A DNA stretch of 64,000 nt from Trogon surrucura (GCA_020746105.1 CM036635.1:10000001-10064000), one strand, 5' to 3'; shown: positions 1-11,740, counted from the first letter of the stretch. Notes: a model not told the origin generated them from the sequence alone. A program made the numbers and translations.

Positions 1-1039
1 TCTTCCTCATATCCAACCTCACCTCCCCTGGTGCAGCTTAGGGTCATTTCTCCTCGTCCTGTCACTCGCCACTAGGAAGAACAGACCAAGCCTCTCTATA
101 ACCTCCTTTCAAGTAGTTGTAGAGAGCAATACAGTGTCAGGATAAGTAAGAAGAGCAGCAGAGCATGGGCTAGGCATGTGAGGAAGGCAACAAGTCTCCA
201 CCCCTGATGGTGACTCACTTCAGCAGCAATGTAACCCATCACCTCATTTTTGGAGCCCACAACTGCCACATCTCAGCTTGGCTTTCTTGCACAAACATTC
301 TGCTGTGGTGAGTGCTCTTACCAAGTCCCCTCGTCAAAACAGATCCGTGTCACAGGGCTGCTAGAGAGTTTTTCTTTGCTCTAAAGAGCCTTTTCACTGA
401 AGGGCACCTAATACATTAGGGGAAAGAGAAGTGCCACCACTCACTCCACTTGTCACTTTGCATCTGGTCAGTGGTGCCAGGAATGAAATCCAGCAGTCCA
501 GGAGAACAGGATTAATTTGTTAATGAATGACAAGGAAAAGGCCTGCTGCAAAGGGATGCTGGAGGAGGCAGAAGTGGTTGTTAAGGAAAGAGCCGTTCCG
601 TTGATGCATGAGAGAAATGTAGAGATGGATGGATACTGCTCCGAGTCAAATGGTGAAGTATATTGCAGAGACACAAGGTGCCTCACAAAGAATCGCTGTG
701 ATATATTTGGGGTTGCATTTTCAAAGTCACCTAAGGGTAATTTCTTTGAGGTTTTTAATGTAATGTATTGGTTTGCTTGAAAAAAAAAGAAACCAATCCA
801 TTTTAAACAACCCAGAGAAGACAAACAGTCAGCTGTAATTGAAAAGCATTGATAGCTCCGCATCTCCATTTTGAAGAGGAGAGTGATTTTTCAGAGCTCA
901 AAGCAATGAAACACCCAGCCTCTATCATACTTCAGGGAAATGTCAGCACCTAATTCCCTTTAGTTAAAATTGAAACACGATGAATTTCATGTCAAGCCAG
1001 TCCTCTGCACAGAAGAGCATGTAAAAAGGCTTCCAGAGG
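1..1039. other. Non-coding single-copy DNA, nothing recognised
   Basis: No repeat, RNA gene or credible exon is visible on either strand. The only open frames are short, and the plus-strand one near 517 starts with TTG. A 9-base A run sits at about 780. Confidence 0.6.
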
Positions 1040-1330
1040 ATGTTTAGAGGCATAACACGGGGCTATAATATGAAATACATGGCAATTTAACATACAACTA
1101 CAATTGTGTTATACAGCCGTTATCGACAGCGTAACTGACACAATGTCCAATTATGAAGGGGGAAATGACATCTTTGCAGCTTAACAGCTACACTGTTAAA
1201 TATGGTCAGTCTGTGCCTTGGGAGAGTTATTAAAATGACAGATATCAGTGTTAAAATAATTGATTGGCATTTCCTCACGATGGAATAGTATTCCCGTAAA
1301 TCTCTTTTAGATAAGGGGAACATACTTGAG
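1040..1330. promoter_or_regulatory. Candidate conserved noncoding element (homeodomain-motif rich)
   Basis: This AT-rich, repeat-free patch holds several homeodomain-type cores: CCAATTATG near 1147, a TTATTAAAATGAC stretch near 1227 and TTAAAATAATTGATTGG near 1251. An ACAATTGT motif (E-box and SOX-like) lies near 1100. The texture resembles vertebrate developmental enhancers. That is inference from motif content only, and no conservation could be measured. Confidence 0.3.
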
Positions 1331-4300
1331 ACATTAGAGGACTTTTGGTGTGTGTGTAGTGGGGGTGAGCCTCAATGAATAATAAATGGCTCCAGGTGAC
1401 TTGTTGTTATGGCTCTGCTGCTGTGCGATATTAACTTTTAAGGCATGCCTTCAGGACTCAGAAACTTTATAGACTCCAGTGTTTTATGATCTTGTAACCT
1501 CAAGTCCTTCATCCTGGAGACAGCAGCTTTTTTGTTCCTTCTCGTGATTACCAGGTAGCCGCTGGCACCGCTCCCCTCTCTGCACCTGACTCTCCAAATC
1601 CGCTTCCTTAATGATCGTTAGTTTTACTGGGCTGGAATTGAACCACTTTAGATCATATTTCCTCAGACATAAAAAGTTATCTAGGGCTTTACCACTCCTA
1701 AGTGATGTATGCACATTAGCTAATTAATTAATCTTGCTGAGTAGCATATTAATATCTTTTAATTTCCTCTCCCTCCTTGAAAGGTAGCATTTCCCTGAAA
1801 CTAGTGTGATGGTATAGGAAAAGATCTGCAGATTTAGACTTTTGAAGTCAGCTCAGGGGTTTGGCTCTGACTTAGGCAGCAAAATAAATGCATGAGTACG
1901 CATGTGCATACACACACAGAGAGATTCTTGCCTTCACAAGACAGATGTGTCAACAAAACAATCATTCTGGTCCAAAAGGGCCTTTTAATGGAAGTAAGCA
2001 GCCTAGGAGCTTACCTCATATTTTCATAGATGCTTAAAGCCACATGCAAAAGAGGATTGAGGTGCCTCAGAGGAATTTCGAGACCTAAATCCAACGTGGC
2101 ATCCCAACCCCTCTGCTGATGGCTCCACAGACCCCTTTTTGCAGTTGGTAGAATCAAGGCTCCATTTCTTGACGCATATGGAGGTACTCTAATCCTTCCT
2201 TCAGGCCTAGATGTGAAGCCAGAAACAAGGCTCCATCAAAGTCCTGCCAGAAATTTAGTCCAACAGGCTGTCTGAGGGCACATCTACCCATGGCTGGATG
2301 TGTCTACCTGTGCCTCTTTCTCCTTCCAAAGCTCGTTGTCCTGGAGGGACTCCAAACCAGCAAGCTAGATGGCTTCTGGAGCTGTGTCCTGTGGAGTTGG
2401 GAAAGGACAGTACAGCCTTTGAACCCTACAGGTGATTGTCGAGCTGGGTGGTCCCCACTGGACTAGGGAAACAGTAAGACCTGTATCATGTTAGCAATAA
2501 AGTGACAGCTACCATCCAGCTGATTTATTGGTTTGTTCATCACCAATCCCAGCCTCCAATGTGTCTCTCAGAATTTGAGGACATGCTCAGAATTGTTTTC
2601 ACCCCAAAAGAACCCATTTCTGAGCAGTTTCAGGGCTATGGTGCAGCCTTACCTCCCCCTGAGTCTGCACCTGATGCAGAGGCTTTTACACCACTCCCAT
2701 ACCTTTGTGTGTGGGACAGGCCCATGCATCCAAATATAAATATTCCAAAGGATTAGATGAGTGTAATCACATGTACTTCTGGAAATAGGCTGCAAAAAGA
2801 CCATGACACAGACCCTGGACAGGCTGGGAGCCATTGCCTCGCCCAAGGTCTAGATGCCACCAACTGGACATTGCGGCCCCCATGAACTTGAATGGTTTTC
2901 CTGAGCACTGGTTTGGGGGTCACCTTTTTGGCATCAAATCAGACCTCAGTGATGCATAATCTTGACAGCACCTTGTCTCCTCACAGGTGTGACCACAGAT
3001 GTGCCCCAATTCGATCATCACCTGGTGCTTTCATTTGACGTTTCATGTGACAGCTCTTCTTCACAGTCAAGGCGTGCTCGCAGGGCAGGTCATCCACCCC
3101 ATCACCACCCTCTTCCCAGGATGTTGCTCTCCCAGGATGGCAGTAATCATTCTCTGCAGCTGAGTTTTGGCCACAGCCATTTTGATTTTTGCATGAGTTT
3201 TGCATAAAAGGTTCTTGGTGCTGTTCTCTCTTTTCTTCCCCACCCAGCCCATGCTGCTTCCCAAGACCTAATTATGCCCCTTTGTCCTTCTCATTTGTAC
3301 TGTGCTAGAAGTGGTGAGAGGGTTGACATTCTTTTACTAAGCTTCTCAGGAATTTGGTTTTCTCCTTTTTTTTTTTTTTTCTTTTAATGATTTTCCAGCA
3401 GCTACAATCAGCTGTTTATATTTAAAGCTTTTCAAGCTCATTTAAGTTAGCAAGAACTTGCCCCTCTCTAAGGAGGCTGGAAGAGGGCAATGCTCCTCTC
3501 ATCTTCACTATGATGCTTTTTAGTTGTCCTCAGCTTAAAAATACTGCAAAAAACATGAAGAAAATGGACAAAAGTGTAGGTATTTTTCTAAATAAGTGCC
3601 ACAGCTTCAGAGATTTCTTGTTTCTGGGCTGTGCTTGATTCTGGGTTGGTGACATTGGATGGGATTCCTCTCTTCAACATCTCTGGTAAGAGTTGAGACA
3701 TTACCTTGAAGTGAGTGAAATTGTGTCCTGGTCCTATACAAAGTAACTGAGTTTGGTTTTTTTTCCACCTGGGGAAAAGAAGTAGTTCAGGGCAAGCAAA
3801 ATGTTCAATTTTTGTTAGGACATCTGGGTGCATGGAATGGGGCCTTGTTTAGCTAAAGTAAGTTTGGAAATAATCCCATTGTGAACCGAAAAATTGCATC
3901 ATGTTGCAACACTGAATTGTTTGAGAGCACAGAAAATGCATGCAGGGATAAGGAAAGGGATTTTTAACCCACATATTCCTTCAACAGGAATTTGCAGAGC
4001 ATTAGTTGAGCAGATTTTGCTTTTTATGGAAAGGGTGTAAAAAAAACATCCATTGCCTTGGAAATATCACTTGAGTCTCCTGTTAACCTTCCATGGCAGC
4101 AGAGGCAGGACCGGGATGGGCACTGCTCGACCTCAGATCCCGGTGCTGCAGCACAGCACTGCAGAGACTGATCACATTTTCACATTTTTTTTTCTCCAAA
4201 TCAACCAAGTTCTTGCAGACATGAGCCACCTCTGCAACCGCCTTGCTCCACAGATGCTGGCCTTGCAGCTATTTTGAAATTTAGGGAGAAACTTATTTTT

Positions 4301-4597
4301 TTCCCCCTATATTTCCCAACAGAGTTTGCTTTTTGGACATAGAAGAACTTCCTCTCCCCCGAAATATTTTTATTTTTTTATGTTTGATAAACGAGGACAT
4401 TCAGAGAGAGGTGAGAAACTGGGCTAGTGTAAACCTGAAAAAAATCTGAAGTTTCTTTGAAATACTTTTTCTAATTGCATTTTCCAGACAGTTTTGTTAG
4501 TGGATGATAGAGATGTGTGTGCATTACAATAGAAAAAGCAACATCTTCCCTACTGAAAGTGCGTGTGTACATACACACACAACTCTGGGCTTGTGTA
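1331..4597. other. Non-coding stretch, minor simple repeats only
   Basis: I see no gene or mobile element. The stretch holds a short TG run near 1349, an overlapping ATTAGCTAAT / TAATTAATTAAT patch at about 1716-1732, a short ACACACA run near 1910 and a T15 tract at 3366-3380. Open frames here are under 90 codons and unlike any known protein. Confidence 0.55.
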
Positions 4598-4601
4598 CGG
4601 T

Positions 4602-4620
4602 GGGGAAGGGGAGGGGGGGG
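4602..4620 (+). repeat. G-rich tract with quadruplex potential
   Basis: Runs of four, four and eight G separated by AA and A give at least four G-triplets with one- or two-base loops on the plus strand. This satisfies the usual G-quadruplex pattern. A short (AC)n run lies about 25 bases upstream. Confidence 0.6.
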
Positions 4621-4621
4621 A

Positions 4622-5369
4622 ACACAAATCAAACCCAAACATTATTTCTTTTTTTTGCATCGAGCTGTCTGGGTTGTCAGTTAGGGAAATTAACCCATCT
4701 ATCAGATGTCTCTAATTTCCCATCACTTTGCCTGAAACCTGTGGGCTTTTAAAGAAACTTCTTCATTTTCCCCTCATTATCGTGCTTCTTTTTCGCTTCC
4801 TTCGGTTCTTAAGTAGGAAAGTCCCGGAGGATTTAAGTGTCTAAAAGAAAAAACTTTGCAGCTTTTCCATTTCTTGCACGAACTTACACAAGGGAAGGTG
4901 CCCAAACTACCGTGTCAGAGACAGAGTCAGTGAGGGATGAGCCCGTGTTTTTGGGGAGGGGAAGGGGCGAGGATGCCCAGACCAGGGTTGATACTCGTGC
5001 AGTGTTAGAGGTGTGTGAGAATGTGTTCCCGGGGATCTGTGCAACACTCATGTTTGCTGTGTCTGGGGTATCTGATAGCCACAGCTCCTGTGCACGTTTG
5101 TTTGTGTATTTGGGTAGGGTTGTAGGTGTGTGTGCACCCCGGGGTGTACCTGAACTCTCACCGTTCGCATCACAGATCTCCAGCCAAACCATCTGCAGGT
5201 GCACAGTCCCTTTCTTTCCTTCTGTGTAACCCTGCACGCCTTCAGTCTCCTTTATTTGGTGTTGTGCAAAGCCTTCGGATTTCTAAATTTATAAAAAAAA
5301 TGGCAGGGTAGAAAAGAAAGCTGGAACAGCTGGGGATGCCTTGGGGACGGCACTTCCTGGCCCTGAAGA
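4622..5369. other. Non-coding stretch, TG/GT-rich
   Basis: The segment from about 5030 to 5140 is rich in interrupted TGTG words but is not a clean microsatellite. Opposing open frames of 130 and 117 codons share this interval and look like shadows of its low-stop composition. No family is recognised in either. Confidence 0.5.
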
Positions 5370-5470
5370 TTACTGCACTATCGCGTTGCACTTAATTGTT
5401 CCAGTGTTTAGCAAATTACATTAATTAAAGTGGCACATCTGGCCTTTTTATCAGAGGCTGTGCAGTTCTG
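5370..5470. promoter_or_regulatory. Candidate conserved noncoding element
   Basis: A compact patch with CTTAATTG near 5391 and a palindromic TTAATTAA at 5421-5428 lies in otherwise unique sequence. Two homeodomain-type sites about 30 bases apart suggest an enhancer core. This is motif-based inference only. Confidence 0.3.
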
Positions 5471-6103
5471 GTTTTGATCCTGCAGTGACAGACTCTGACG
5501 GTATCAGCACCCCTGGGTAAACACTCATTACACCAGGGAAAGGCTTCCTCTCTACTGCAGCAATCCTAAAACCAGGTCTGATGGAAGCACACAAACCTCA
5601 CTGAGAAGCCTCCAGGAAGTGCTGGGAAGGAAAACCCAGTCATTAGTGAAGTTCAATCACCACTGCTCTGTTGATAGCAACAGCTACCCGGGCTGGGCTT
5701 TCCCTCCTCACAATTAAGCAGCTTCCACCAGTGCTGTAGGTTTGCCCACCCAAAAGCAACTGAATCAAATGATCAGCTGAAGTCGAAGCTCTACTGGGGA
5801 CTCACCTTCCTGCGAGCCCCCCACAGCCTGGACTGCAGCCCCCCTCATTGTACTAAGTAGCTCACAAGAAAACACATAACTGAATTTTATCTACTTAATG
5901 CTCCCAGCTTCCTAGAGGAAGGGAAGGGAGCTGAAGCTCACCCAAAGGATCAATCCACTCTACAACACATCGATTTTTCAGCTCTGAAAGATCCTACAGG
6001 TTTTAGGAGAAAAAAAAATCACAAATTTTCAGCATAAGGGCTTGTTCCGTGCATTCCCAAATCACTGCATATTCACAGGTAAAGGATACTTTGCTCCCCT
6101 GCA
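5471..6103. other. Non-coding stretch, nothing recognised
   Basis: Mixed-composition unique sequence without repeats, RNA-like folds I could spot, or credible exons. A short A run is at about 6011. Confidence 0.5.
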
Positions 6104-6145
6104 TCAGGAGCTCTTCTTAAAATAATGAGCCACGAATGGAGTCAA
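6104..6145 (+). repeat. Copy 1 of a diverged 42-bp dispersed element
   Basis: This segment aligns without gaps to 6933-6974: 33 of 42 positions agree, including 14 consecutive bases (TTCTTAAAATAATG). Eight of the nine differences are transitions and one is a transversion. The match fades on both sides. It may be two relics of one ancient interspersed repeat or a local duplication. The family is not recognised. Confidence 0.55.
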
Positions 6146-6932
6146 TTGTCTTAGCACATAATGACGTTTAGGTGGTTTCTCTACGACCAGAAACTTCATC
6201 TGCTTTTGCTTTAGCGGCATTAATAGCCTGCTGCATTGGGCATGGCACTAAAGAGCTCATCAGTTAGGGAAAGGTTGAGCTTAGCAAATGGAGGGAGAGA
6301 TAGAGGGGAGAGAGGAAAAAAAAATTGAATAGCAGGACCCAGGTCAATATTCAATGTCAAAACTGACTCTGGTGTTTGACTTCTAGACAAATAAGGGGCT
6401 TGAGTGGACAAACATAGGTACAAACTCACGTAATAAAAACAGGCATGTCTGGGTGACAATTAGATTAAATTTTTAACTGCCTGCTTAGAGTTGAGTGTAT
6501 TTAGAGGCCTTTCAGAGGACAGCTTCTGAAAGCCTGCAATTTTTGTGCTAATAGAGTCAGCCCCTCTTGAGGTCTGCAGCATGGCCTGATGCTTGGCTTA
6601 GCCCCCCACATCCCCCAGCTCCACTCTAACAGGAGAGAAGTGACCCTAAATGCTATTTGTGGTGGCCTGGAAATTGTAGATAATAGCAGGGTGCCTGGGA
6701 CAATTACTCCACTCGTCTAATCTCACACTACCAGGGCAGTTCTTCCTTTGGGATAGCTGCCTGTGTGCCCCTGGGTTTTTTGGGGGGGAGTGAGAGGGGA
6801 CTGCCAGCAGCCAGGTTGGTCTCTCTTTGGGAAGCCAAAGCACTGAATCATGGCAGGTGCATGAACTGTTGGCATGGCCCTGGTTTAGTAGTGCACCGCC
6901 TTAACAGTGCAGGCAAGTGATGCTTTGCATTG
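6146..6932. other. Non-coding spacer between the two 42-bp copies
   Basis: Unique sequence with an A-rich run near 6316 and a short G run near 6781. No gene or mobile element is seen. Confidence 0.5.
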
Positions 6933-6974
6933 TCAGAAGCTATTCTTAAAATAATGGGCTGTAAATGAAGCCAA
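6933..6974 (+). repeat. Copy 2 of a diverged 42-bp dispersed element
   Basis: Partner of 6104-6145, same orientation, about 830 bases downstream. Identity is 79 per cent over 42 bases with a strong excess of transitions. Flanking bases do not align convincingly. Confidence 0.55.
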
Positions 6975-7333
6975 AATACCTACTGGGGCCAGCCTGAGCT
7001 GTGCCCTGGGAATTCCTTGGTTCGAGCCCAACCGGTTGGCTCTAAAGGCTTGCTGACACATCAGTACCCCTGCCAAACCTGTGTGAAGTTAGCTGAAGAG
7101 TCCCAAAGTTATGGGTGCAGAGAAGGTTGTTTCCTCACTAAATTAACCCTGCTTTTAGCAACGCCCTTCCAAAACCTCGGTCCCAGGTCAGGGCTGATTC
7201 AGCTGCCAGCCTCAGCAGAGGGTGAGCAGAAGAGGCAGCAGCTCAGTCTGGCCCCCATCCCTGCCCCACAGCAGTTTGTCTCAGCATCCCAGGTCTCAAC
7301 CCGCCCTGTGCAGGTGAACAGTTTATCTCCCAA

Positions 7334-7465
7334 AGCCCAGGGGGCGGATGCTCAGCTCGCACAGGGTGACGGGTCCTCACGGCCTTCAGCAGAGCTCGCC
7401 CCGGAGTCACGCCGCTGCCAGTGAGCCCTTGGCCGCACAACCGCGAGACTAGGGCGGAGGGAAGG
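7334..7465. promoter_or_regulatory. CpG mini-cluster with CTCF-like motif
   Basis: About eleven CpG dinucleotides fall within roughly 110 bases at 7350-7460, in a neighbourhood otherwise poor in CpG. A CCCAGGGGGCGG core at about 7336-7347 matches the central part of the CTCF consensus (11 of 14 positions over 7334-7347). It could be a hypomethylated regulatory element. No transcript start is evident. Confidence 0.3.
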
Positions 7466-7589
7466 GTAAGCTTAAACACAGGAGCCTAAGAAAGAGTCCA
7501 CTTGTAAATGCGGCCGAAGCCAAGCTCCCATTAGAGGCACAGGCGCAGAGATAGAGTTGCACCAGGCTGTAGCAGATTTGCAGTTGTAT

Positions 7590-7840
7590 GGGCTAAGTGT
7601 TTGCTTCCCTCTCTGTATAATTGCTGTTACTGATATCATTACAGTGCTCCACTTGGCACATCCGTTCACTTGGCAGCTCTGGCTGAGGCACTGGGCTTTC
7701 CAGGCTTTAGAAAGCTTTGCAACACTTCTCCTCGAGCACACGCTCTGCAGCTAAACGAGTAATTATCCGGGAGCTTTAATCAACCTTCATTCTAGCTGAA
7801 TTTGCCACTAAATTTGTGGCAAACTCTGACGACTCTCTAA
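7590..7840. promoter_or_regulatory. Candidate conserved noncoding element with perfect dyad
   Basis: The patch contains GTAATTA at 7760-7766 and a perfect inverted repeat at 7801-7823: TTTGCCAC, a 7-base spacer, then GTGGCAAA. The half-sites resemble RFX half-sites, but the spacing is too wide for a standard RFX site. Enhancer function is inferred from texture only. Confidence 0.3.
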
Positions 7841-9049
7841 AGCGTGAATGCACGCTGGCATTTTGTGCAGGGAAGGCCTTCAATCGCCTTGTTGGTCTGA
7901 ACAGAAACTTTCTGTCTCCTACAACTGCTCTCACCTTGCAGTTTTGAAATGAATGGGTGCTTGGGAGCACGGCACGGGAGTCCCAGCAAAGCTGTGTCAG
8001 GAAACAGCTCAACATCTGCCCCAGTGTGGGACGTTTTATTTATGTTCCCCTTGGCAAAATAAATGAATTTGCGATCTGGAAGTGGTAAAAAAAGGTGTCT
8101 CCTAACAGAAGCAGCCAAGGAGTTTGACTCCTATACACAGTCATGGTAAAAAAATGCACAGAACCTTGAAAAGTGCCAGAATTTGCAAGCCGGTGTGGGG
8201 ATAACCTCCCTTCACAGCACAGCAAACCTGCCTGGTGCCCTTGCAGATGACTTCCATCTTCTGCTTTCTTCAGCCTGTGCTGACCTTCTGCTCAGAAACG
8301 TGTAACCCCGCTGACTGCTGTTGAAACATGCTGGGGGCAGTTTGTTCCCCAAAGATGGGAGGCTTTGCCTTGAGGACCCTGGGCACATCCACTGTGAGGG
8401 CAGAGAGAGCTCAGAGATGCGCAGCTGAGATGGTCACACCTCAGGCAGTTGCTGGTCCAAGAGGAGGAGGTGATGTCCCTGCCTGTCTATAGGACATTAT
8501 TCCAAAACAGAAGTAAACATTTCTGCTGCCTCACTAAGAATGTAGACACACTTTCTGATACAATATCAGGAGTGGGAGTTGCTCACATGAGTGGTTGCTT
8601 CTGGAAATGCTGGCCTATGTCCCTCATTAAGTCTTAATTTCATTTTCCTCTCTTTGGTCAGTGTGAATTCATTTGCTAGCTGGAACAACACGGATAGGTG
8701 ATCACCTCATATCACCCTGCACTTGCAGGGAGTTAGAACGGAGTGGCAGAAACTGGGTCTAGTTTGTCCAGCCCCAAGTTCAAACCACGCATTTCCAAAA
8801 CAGGGTCTCTCCTACGCAGCTGCACAGTTTCCAGGGCATGACTGGGGCTGATACTCTGTAGATGGATGAACTCCCAAGCTGGACTCACCAGTTCACATCC
8901 AGCTGACTGCAGAGCACACAACCAGAAGGTTATATCACTTGATGTGACCCTGGTAGAACAAGGGTCATGAAATATAGAGCTACTTCAGCTTTTAACCTAA
9001 TAATATGTAGCTGATTATAATTTCACTTTCAGAATTATCAAGATTTTGT
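7841..9049. other. Non-coding stretch, nothing recognised
   Basis: Unique sequence of mixed composition. Several minus-strand frames of 60-93 codons overlap in 7776-8225 but none resembles a protein family, and no splice structure links them. Confidence 0.5.
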
Positions 9050-9310
9050 TTGCAAGTGACAGAATCCATCAGTTCCCTTGATCACTTGCTCCTCGTCCTT
9101 AAAAATTTATGCCTTGTTTCTCATTTGAATAGCTCTAATTTTAATTAGAAGGCATTGGTTCTTGTTACTAAATTAAACAGTCTGGTATTAAGTATCTTGT
9201 CTTTGATCTGGTGCATATTGCACTGCGCTTCTTTCACTAAACTAAACATAAAGATTTCTAAATCTCTCAGTGAAGTATCTGAGGTATTCAATAATTTCTC
9301 TATCCACTGC
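9050..9310 (-). mobile_element. Ancient CR1-family LINE remnant
   Basis: Read on the plus strand, this segment follows, in order, the antisense sequence of old amniote CR1 elements as I remember it: TCCCTTGATCACTTGCTCC, an AAAAATTTATGCCTT block, TTTCTCATTTGAATAGCTC, GGCATTGGTTCTTGTTA, an AAATTAAACAG block, and a CACTAAACTAAA / AAATCTCTCAGTGAAGTAT block. It is heavily diverged with small indels and encodes nothing intact. The ends are approximate. A repeat-library search with old CR1 consensuses would confirm or refute it. Confidence 0.6.
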
Positions 9311-10204
9311 CAATACACCAGATCAATAGACCACCCACAGAAAGAGCAGCACACGGAGCAGCAGAGGCACAGCCAGATCAGTAGATGGAGGGAGACGGAC
9401 CAAAAGTCGAGACGAACATAGGGAGCAATGAGTAAGTGCATCAACAGAGTCACAGCTCTCTAGTTCTAATGAGTTGTTCACGTTAGCGAACAGTTTTTCT
9501 TACCTGAAAACTGTGAGCTGCTTTACATAATCCATCACTCTGCTGATGAAACCATTTCCCTCCTGAATTTCACCTGGAAATGACGTCCACTCACCAATCA
9601 GGTGGGAAGCAGCCTCCCTTTTCCCTCTCTGGACCCCTGGCACCATTACTATTATATTTAGCCATCACTTCTTCCCATCACTTGCCAAAAGCGCTCCATA
9701 GCCGACACATCCAACTGTGCATCACAAACTTGCCAACTGGCAGGCGCAAAAGCAACTTCTCTTTTTTTTTTTCAATTTTTCTTTTTTTGTCCCCAGCCGA
9801 CTCTGGCCCCCAGCCAGGCAGTGTCTTCATTTATTGTAATGAATTTGTGTCGTTAATATGTTGGATATGCACAGCAATTGCAAAGTAGTACATTAGTACA
9901 AAAGCTATCGCTCTGGATGCCAGCGTTTTATTGCCGCGGCTGATTTACAGGCTGATAAGCAACTTTGCCGTTGCCCTTGAGGACAGGGAAAGGACAGGTA
10001 GCGTGGCAGGAGCGGGGCTGGCGTGGCATTGTGGGGGCCGAGGGAAAGCGTGAGGTTTCCCAGGCCTCTCACAGCTGGGGGTGGACTTGACGAGTTCATC
10101 TTTTCTCTTCAAAATGTCTTCGCCTTAGTGCGAGCGCTCAGCGATCCCGGAGAAACGCTGCAGACAAAGCCCGTGTGGAAAATCTCAGGCGCTTGGAGAG
10201 GAGA
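9311..10204. other. Non-coding stretch with pyrimidine tract and CpG-rich patch
   Basis: A T-rich tract is at about 9762-9787. From about 9930 to 10190 the sequence is richer in GC and carries scattered CpGs. No exon or RNA gene is recognised. Confidence 0.5.
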
Positions 10205-10440
10205 TTAAATGCCGTTACAACACTGTAGGTTTGGGAGCTTCTATGTGACTAGCTCATAATAGAGCCATGTCATCACTTTATTGCAAAGATGCGATAAAGA
10301 CAGGCATTATATGGTGTTAACATTTAACAGCCATAACTTAACTTTCAAAAGACTTTACAGGCCAAGTCACAGTGAATTGTTTCTTTCTGTGCGTTTAATC
10401 CTTGGCTCACATGCTATAGAGCCAGGGTATTTGCAGAAAA
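10205..10440. promoter_or_regulatory. Candidate conserved noncoding element
   Basis: AT-rich unique sequence with a CTTTATTGCAAAG motif near 10277 (posterior HOX/CDX-like core) and GTTAACATTTAAC near 10316. It has no repeats and no coding potential. Called on texture only. Confidence 0.28.
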
Positions 10441-10462
10441 GATAGAGTGTTAAGCAGAAAGA

Positions 10463-10486
10463 CTGACAGACCTGTCTGTCTGTCAG
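10463..10486. repeat. Short perfect inverted repeat (hairpin)
   Basis: CTGACAGAC at 10463-10471 and its reverse complement GTCTGTCAG at 10478-10486 flank a 6-base loop. The site is partly a (GTCT)n-like simple sequence, so chance or slippage may explain it. Confidence 0.55.
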
Positions 10487-11349
10487 CTCTGGAGGGTAAT
10501 CCCTTGAAATGCAACCTTAAAAGGAGCATTTAAAAGGAAAGCATGAAACAGGACTGGCACAGACAACATATTTGACTGTCAAAAAGAAATGCCAAGCATC
10601 CTGGAAGTGATCCTGTGCCCAGGGGAGTCAGCGATGAGCCCCTGCTCACGATGCTCCTGCCAGCTCTGTCAGGCCAGGATCAGGGGTGAAGGGTGAGAGG
10701 CACAGAGAGACTCGAGCAAAGTCAGAGCATCAGTTCAGATCCACCTTAGGCACCAGCACCCCGTGCTCGTGGGCCGGGAGGGCTCTGGCCGTGATGCTCC
10801 ATACCCGGCAATCCCCACCAGCCTAACACCCAGCTGGGGCTCCAGAGCTCAACCCAGCACAGAGACACCCAGACAGAGTCTGAACTTGGAGCATGAGCTG
10901 TTGGTTGGATACTTTTCCAGCAAGGAGTTTCCCTGCTCTAAAACTGAAAGCAGTTTGACAAAATCAGGAGGTTCCTTTATAGGAGTAACTTGAGTACCCA
11001 GAGTTATAAAAGAGCGATGACTCAGGAGATGACCCCGTTGGAAAGAGTGCTGGATCCTTTTTCTTCGGGCCACGAGTCAAAATTTCACTGCTGGGGAAGA
11101 AGGAGGAAAAATTCTCTGCAGATGGAGTAGAGGAGGGAAGATATTGTTGATGTAACCACCCAGTCCTGCCCCTCCTTCCTCTCAGCAGCTGTTGCAGGGC
11201 ACGGCCGGGGCGAGTGACTGACCCACGGGAGCCCTGTGCTTGCCCATCTGGCCACCTGGAGGGCAGGAGGGACAATTCCCCCCCGCCCTTATTTCACAAG
11301 CCCTGGGAAAATGGAGTGGGCAGTCCAGGGACCTCCACACTGTCACTCC
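10487..11349. other. Non-coding stretch, nothing recognised
   Basis: Mixed-composition unique sequence. Short frames on both strands between 10763 and 11396 are not similar to known proteins. Confidence 0.5.
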
Positions 11350-11740
11350 CCGTCTTAATTAGGACTGTCAGCTTGCCTTGCATTTTAGGTAATTAATTAT
11401 GCTGCTTCATAGCTGCATTTCTAGTTGACACCAGCTCCTGCTGACCGGACAGGGTATCGATTTCAGCAGCTCCCCGCCTGCTTTTCTGTTTGTTTGTGCT
11501 TGCGGTCAAGACTCACACAACAGGAAGCGTTCGGTGAGTGCTCAGGAAAATAATCAACAGCGTTATCTGAGAGCCATATCAAATAGATTTGGGCCAGAAA
11601 TGGACTCAGCTGCTGAAAAACCTATTAGCAGCATCTCGGATTTCCTGTGTACCAGCAGGTTAGGGGGCAAGCACTTTAACATTGCCCACAGCTTGTGGTT
11701 AATTACTGTTTGTGGAGTTACCGTCTGCAGTTATGCTTGA
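11350..11740. promoter_or_regulatory. Candidate conserved noncoding element
   Basis: Homeodomain-type sites are frequent: CTTAATTAGG at 11354-11363, TAATTAATTA at 11390-11399 and GGTTAATTACTG starting near 11697, the last holding an HNF1-like half site. The sequence is otherwise unique and repeat-free. It is one of the more convincing enhancer-like patches, but conservation is untested. Confidence 0.35.

Noticed and set aside
7017..7045. tRNA T-arm-like string GGTTCGAGCCC
   Set aside because: No matching acceptor stem, D-arm or anticodon arm can be placed around it on either strand.
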